Positions 61,502 through 64,000 of a DNA stretch of 64,000 bases are shown piece after piece. The position numbers and the translations under genes were made by a program. Origin of the DNA: Archivesica marissinica. Lineage: Eukaryota; Mollusca; Bivalvia; Venerida; Vesicomyidae. Location: contig CM026401.1 in NCBI GenBank assembly GCA_014843695.1, positions 32,681,792 through 32,745,791 on the forward strand, given 5' to 3'. The notes beneath the pieces were generated by a model. That model made no database searches and had not been told where the DNA came from. It saw nothing but the letters and a program-made list of their open reading frames with translations. The stretch's first letter is position 1; each line of letters opens with the position of its first letter.

Positions 61502-61583
61502 AGTACGTTGACCAAGTGGTTAAGGCGTTAAACTTAAGATTTAATGGAGTAATATCCTCGTGGGTTTGAAACCCACACGTACT
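61502..61583 (+). tRNA. tRNA-Leu (anticodon UAA)-like gene
   Basis: An 82-nt class II tRNA can be folded by eye: acceptor AGTACGT/ACGTACT (7 perfect pairs), D arm with AAGTGGTTAAGG, anticodon stem TTAAA/TTTAA around loop CTTAAGA (anticodon TAA, reads UUA), a long variable arm (about 61544-61558) as leucine tRNAs have, and T stem GTGGG/CCCAC. The T loop is TTTGAAA rather than TTCGANN, weakening the B box. It is opposite in strand to the neighbouring genes. No intron is needed. A SINE head is less likely given the complete acceptor stem. Confidence 0.7.
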
Positions 61584-61844
61584 AATATATTTGTTAGGTA
61601 TATTAGTAAATAAAAAGTGAGAATATAAATGTTTACATAATGATTTTATTTTCATGAAGCTATAGTCTAACGAAGAATAATAATCTAGCATGGTTATACA
61701 AGCAATGTACATATAAATGTTCAGTTCATATAATCTAACATGGTTATACAATTATAATAAAAAAGTACATATAAATAATCACTTCAATCAATTCATCATA
61801 ATGTATCTTAGTGTATAAATGTATCATCAGTTCTTGTAGAGATT
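61584..61844. other. AT-rich spacer with a direct repeat
   Basis: ATAATCTA(G/A)CATGGTTATA occurs twice (about 61680 and 61734), each followed by GTACATATAAAT. It is downstream of the 235-residue gene. Confidence 0.4.
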
Positions 61845-62552
61845 TTATTCACTCTTTTGTGTAGCAATTCTTGCACTACGCCTTAAATATTTATAATCAT
61901 CACGATCATTCTGTGTAGCAATACGATTATGTTTCCTAATTTGTTCAATTCTGTTTTTCCACGATTTCGTATTATCTGTAGTCGTAATTTGATGATGTAG
62001 ACCATCTAGACGATCCTGCCATTTTCGTTTAACAGTTTGTTTAATAGAGCTCCAACGTTTTGTAGCTTCTTGAACATTAGTTGTATCATTCCAATGCACA
62101 ATAGTAGGTTCATCTTGTATAACGATAGCATCTGGTTCAGTTTTAATTTGTTCGATAATGAGTATATCATCATCATTATCATTATTAATATCAATAACGA
62201 TTGGTTCTTGTTTAATCATATTACCCGTTAGTATTGGTTCATTTAAATCTGTTGTAGAAGTTCCAACATAATTCGTTTGATTTTTAACAAGAATACGTCC
62301 AGGAATATTCTGTGTAGATATAACGTTATTATGTTCATCCATAAATACAAGATTTAAATATTGTGAATCAACAAATTTAGCTGTATCACAAGTTTTCCAT
62401 TTAATATCGTCATCTATACGATATTTAATTGCAGCATCAATGTCTATAATTAATTCTTCAATAGAACGCTTACTAGGAATATCTATAGCTGTTGTTGTTG
62501 TAAAAGTTAATATAGCTTTACCGCGAGTAGTTGTATCGTTAGTAGTAGTCAT
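61845..62552 (-). CDS. 235-residue protein with SUMO-consensus and SUMO-interaction-like motifs
   Basis: Complete frame, ATG at 62550-62552, TAA-type stop at 61845. I do not recognise a family. Residues 1-90 look folded (IEELIIDIDAAIKYRIDDDI). Residues 110-150 hold two perfect psi-K-x-E sites, IKQE (113-116) and IKTE (136-139), and hydrophobic runs next to acidic residues that resemble SUMO-interacting motifs (PIVIDINNDNDDD at 117-129, DILIIEQ at 129-135, AIVIQDE at 142-148). The C-terminal part is basic (KRKWQDRL, KNRIEQIRKHNR, YLRRSARIATQ) and may bind nucleic acid. A TATA box lies 63 to 71 bp upstream of the ATG. A role in handling the host SUMO system is inference only. Confidence 0.75.
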   Translation of the reverse strand: MTTTNDTTTRGKAILTFTTTTAIDIPSKRSIEELIIDIDAAIKYRIDDDIKWKTCDTAKFVDSQYLNLVFMDEHNNVISTQNIPGRILVKNQTNYVGTSTTDLNEPILTGNMIKQEPIVIDINNDNDDDILIIEQIKTEPDAIVIQDEPTIVHWNDTTNVQEATKRWSSIKQTVKRKWQDRLDGLHHQITTTDNTKSWKNRIEQIRKHNRIATQNDRDDYKYLRRSARIATQKSE

Positions 62553-62614
62553 GATGATAATATTGTACAGCGCAGTACAAAAAATGTAGTAAAGAGTGAA
62601 TCGATGTTCGTCTT

Positions 62615-62623
62615 CTTATATAC
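62615..62623 (-). promoter_or_regulatory. TATA box of the 235-residue gene
   Basis: GTATATAAG on the minus strand, 63 to 71 bp upstream of the ATG at 62552, in otherwise less TATA-like local sequence. Confidence 0.55.
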
Positions 62624-62689
62624 ACTAAGTCAGTATCTTCAAGTGTTTTTATAATTCATAACAATTTTAAAAAGTTAATATATATAAGA

Positions 62690-62738
62690 GTAAAATAATG
62701 TTTATCTATACTTAATTCGTGTCTACAATAAGTACATT
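62690..62738. repeat. 49-bp direct repeat, copy A
   Basis: Identical to 62848-62896 except for one base (T at 62733 where copy B has G). It forms the stop and last codons of the RING gene at 62712-63023. Confidence 0.92.
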
Positions 62739-63023
62739 ACTAGTATCTGAAATCCAATGTTCTAAAGCTTCATCAGTTAAAGTCCAAAATTCCTCAGTAT
62801 TTGAAAAAACGGTAATAAGTCTAATTAATAAATTATTTAAAAAATCTGTAAAATAATGTTTATCTATACTTAATTCGTGTCTACAATAAGGACATTTAGA
62901 TAAATTTGAGACGCAATATAAACATATCAGAGACTTACATTGACATTCATTTAAGAAATAAAAATCCGTATTTGTTCGTAAACATATAGAACATTCTTCG
63001 ACCCATAATTCGAAATAACTCAT
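62712..63023 (-). CDS. RING-finger-like protein, divergent paralogue
   Basis: 103 residues, ATG at 63021-63023. Cysteines C11, C14, C27/C29, C34, C37, C44 and C47 align with the RING of the neighbouring gene (CSIC...CQCKSLICLYC...CPYC). The histidine ligand is replaced by serine (S31), so one zinc site may be weakened. RING domains normally recruit E2 enzymes for ubiquitin transfer, but here activity is uncertain. The last residues (NVLIVDTN) come from a frame-shifted second copy of the gene's own RING-coding DNA (see 62690-62738). Paralogue of 63084-63479, 60 bp away on the same strand. Confidence 0.75.
   Translation of the reverse strand: MSYFELWVEECSICLRTNTDFYFLNECQCKSLICLYCVSNLSKCPYCRHELSIDKHYFTDFLNNLLIRLITVFSNTEEFWTLTDEALEHWISDTSNVLIVDTN
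62848..62896. repeat. 49-bp direct repeat, copy B
   Basis: The in-frame copy, encoding the KCPYCRHELSIDKHYF end of the RING. It is the likely source of copy A, 158 bp away. Confidence 0.92.
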
Positions 63024-63083
63024 AATTTAAAAAAAAATTTAATAGATGTAACTGTAAAAATAATTGTAACCAAAAATACTGGA

Positions 63084-63479
63084 CTAATAATAGTTGTTGG
63101 TCACAGCGACCCTTTCAATTTCAGTGTCTGTCATATCCCAATATTGTTGAGCAGTTCTATTAATATAAGTTTCTGTAGTTATCATACCCCAATATTGTTG
63201 ATAAGTACGATTATTTAAGTTTTGATATAAAGTAGGTCTATGTAAAGGTGCAAAAGAAAATTGTTGCCTACAAAAAGGACATTTATTAATTTTATATATA
63301 CAATCTAAGCATATAATGTGTTTACAAGCGCATTCATTAATAAAATAATAATCGTTATTTTCTTGAAGACATATAGAACATTCCTCACCCCAAAATTCGC
63401 AAAACGCATAATCCAGATTAATAAATAGTAAAAAATCCAATAGTGAAAAAATATTAAAATTCTTATTCTTAATAAGCAT
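63084..63479 (-). CDS. RING-finger protein (C3HC4), putative E3 ubiquitin ligase
   Basis: 131 residues from the first in-frame ATG (63477-63479); the same frame is open a few codons further upstream but without ATG. After a hydrophobic N-terminal stretch (residues 8-22, IFSLLDFLLFI; possible membrane or signal segment) comes a complete C3HC4 RING: C34, C37, C52, H54, C57, C60, C67, C70 (CSIC...CACKHIICLDC...CPFC). The C-terminus contains a doubled YQQYWGM/AQQYWDMT-type repeat (about residues 91-119). RING genes of this kind occur in large DNA viruses and Polinton-like elements as well as in hosts. The target is unknown. Confidence 0.82.
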   Translation of the reverse strand: MLIKNKNFNIFSLLDFLLFINLDYAFCEFWGEECSICLQENNDYYFINECACKHIICLDCIYKINKCPFCRQQFSFAPLHRPTLYQNLNNRTYQQYWGMITTETYINRTAQQYWDMTDTEIERVAVTNNYY

Positions 63480-63553
63480 CAAATAAGTATTAGACAAATA
63501 AGGTCTAATGTTGTCGAGCTGTTTAACATCTTATTACATACAATAAGAAATGC

Positions 63554-64000
63554 CTACAATCTTGAGTTACAAGTTTGACAAACTTCACTTTTGACATTAT
63601 GATGTAATTTCAAGTGTTCTTGAGAAAAATTTTGAAACCACTTAGTTAATAAAATATCATTTTCTAAATAATTTGTAACACTAAAAGTATTGAGTACTAT
63701 ATGCGAAAATGTTTGTTTATGTTATATAAGATTATATAAAACGTATAAACAATAAACACCGCATAATTGCGTAGAATCAGATTGAAAATTCGATTTTTAT
63801 TTCTAAATAATTTTAAACAATTTATGTTTAAGAAATTATAAATATCAATTTCAATACGATTATATACTCCATATGAATCAAAATAAAAACATTTATTAGT
63901 ATGTGTACGATAAATTAAAACCCAATGTTGTCCGGGTTTAGAAATTGGATCTGTATTAACTATTTAGCAATTACGTCGTTTATTTACAAATAATAGTTCA
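63554..64000 (-). pseudogene. Adenain/Ulp1-type cysteine protease, broken, partial at right edge
   Basis: Capsid-maturation-type protease of Polintons and related viruses. Catalytic landmarks are all present: VNTDP..PGQHW (histidine, about 63958-63920), FYFDSYG (aspartate, about 63882-63862), and an STQLCGVYC string with the nucleophile cysteine (about 63775-63750), with a glutamine seven residues before it as in adenain. They are split over frames: an in-frame TAA just upstream of VNTDP (about 63966), a one-base frame change near 63780, and a second TAA after YNLI (about 63724). A C-x-x-C pair ends the frame at TAG (63554-63556). Either a dead copy or sequence errors, but the neighbouring genes are intact. 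Confidence 0.72.

Larger units (their letters stand above)
61159..64000 (-). mobile_element. AT-rich end of a Polinton/Maverick- or adintovirus-like element (partial)
   Basis: At 61158/61159 the sequence switches from a GC-richer minisatellite, broken inside a unit, to DNA with roughly 30% GC starting AGTAGTATAGGGGGG. Polinton ends typically start with AG. The block holds a tRNA-like gene, a 235-residue protein, two RING proteins and an adenain-type protease, with all protein genes on the minus strand. The protease is a Polinton and adenovirus-related hallmark. Polymerase, integrase, ATPase and capsid genes would lie beyond the right edge and are not seen, so the class is inferred. Confidence 0.6.

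Noticed and set aside
1..64000. The polymerase-like gene at the left edge and the protease block at the right edge as two ends of one element
   Set aside because: They are 60 kb apart with host-like exons between, and their base composition differs strongly.

Overview
The window looks like nuclear DNA of a bivalve mollusc. The evidence is indirect: mollusc-type tRNA-derived SINEs, an AT-rich genome packed with short-period satellites, split genes with GT-AG introns, piggyBac, gypsy, CR1-like and I/Nimb-type retroelements, and a gene ending in a phospholipase-D-like exon. Two runs of exactly 1000 N (24814-25813, 45307-46306) are scaffold gaps. No bacterial genes, operons or CRISPR arrays were seen.

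Layout, left to right. 1-1743 (minus, runs off the left edge): a 581-codon open frame with several C2H2 zinc fingers and an exonuclease-I-like motif, read as the N-terminal part of a family-B (probably protein-primed) DNA polymerase of a large DNA element. 2396-3455: 20-bp satellite. 5227-9317: a large foldback element whose inverted arms are built from about 60-bp tandem repeats, with a scrap of gypsy integrase in its centre and a piggyBac-type MITE nested in its right arm. 9947-11410: decayed piggyBac transposase. 13836-17434: two further DNA-transposon-like insertions.

19231-39339 (minus): the best host-gene candidate. Five exons can be joined in frame (39109-39339, 35708-35927, 35163-35285, about 32627-32709, 19231-19773), giving a protein of about 400 residues that ends in a PLD-like domain. 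Its introns hold satellites with periods of 20/22, 21, 27, 30/37, 36, 41 and 94 bp, an I/Nimb-type non-LTR retrotransposon (25814 to about 31640) carrying a 192-bp poly-C tract inside its reverse transcriptase, a CR1-like fragment, MITEs, and a hAT-like element with a perfect 8-bp target duplication.

40849-45306: tandem copies of a 2.1-kb unit running into a gap. 46307-56983: 10.7 kb of a 26-bp satellite with higher-order structure, in which very long minus-strand open frames are artefacts of the repeat. 57000-61158: SINEs, a perfect hairpin and two minisatellites.

61159-64000: an abrupt switch to AT-rich sequence starting AGTAGTATAGGGGG inside a minisatellite. It holds a tRNA-Leu(UAA)-like gene, a 235-residue protein with SUMO-related motifs, two RING-finger paralogues and a broken adenain-type cysteine protease at the right edge. 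This looks like the end of a Polinton/Maverick- or adintovirus-like element continuing beyond the window. The two elements at the window edges are both on the minus strand but differ in base composition, and there is no evidence that they are one unit.
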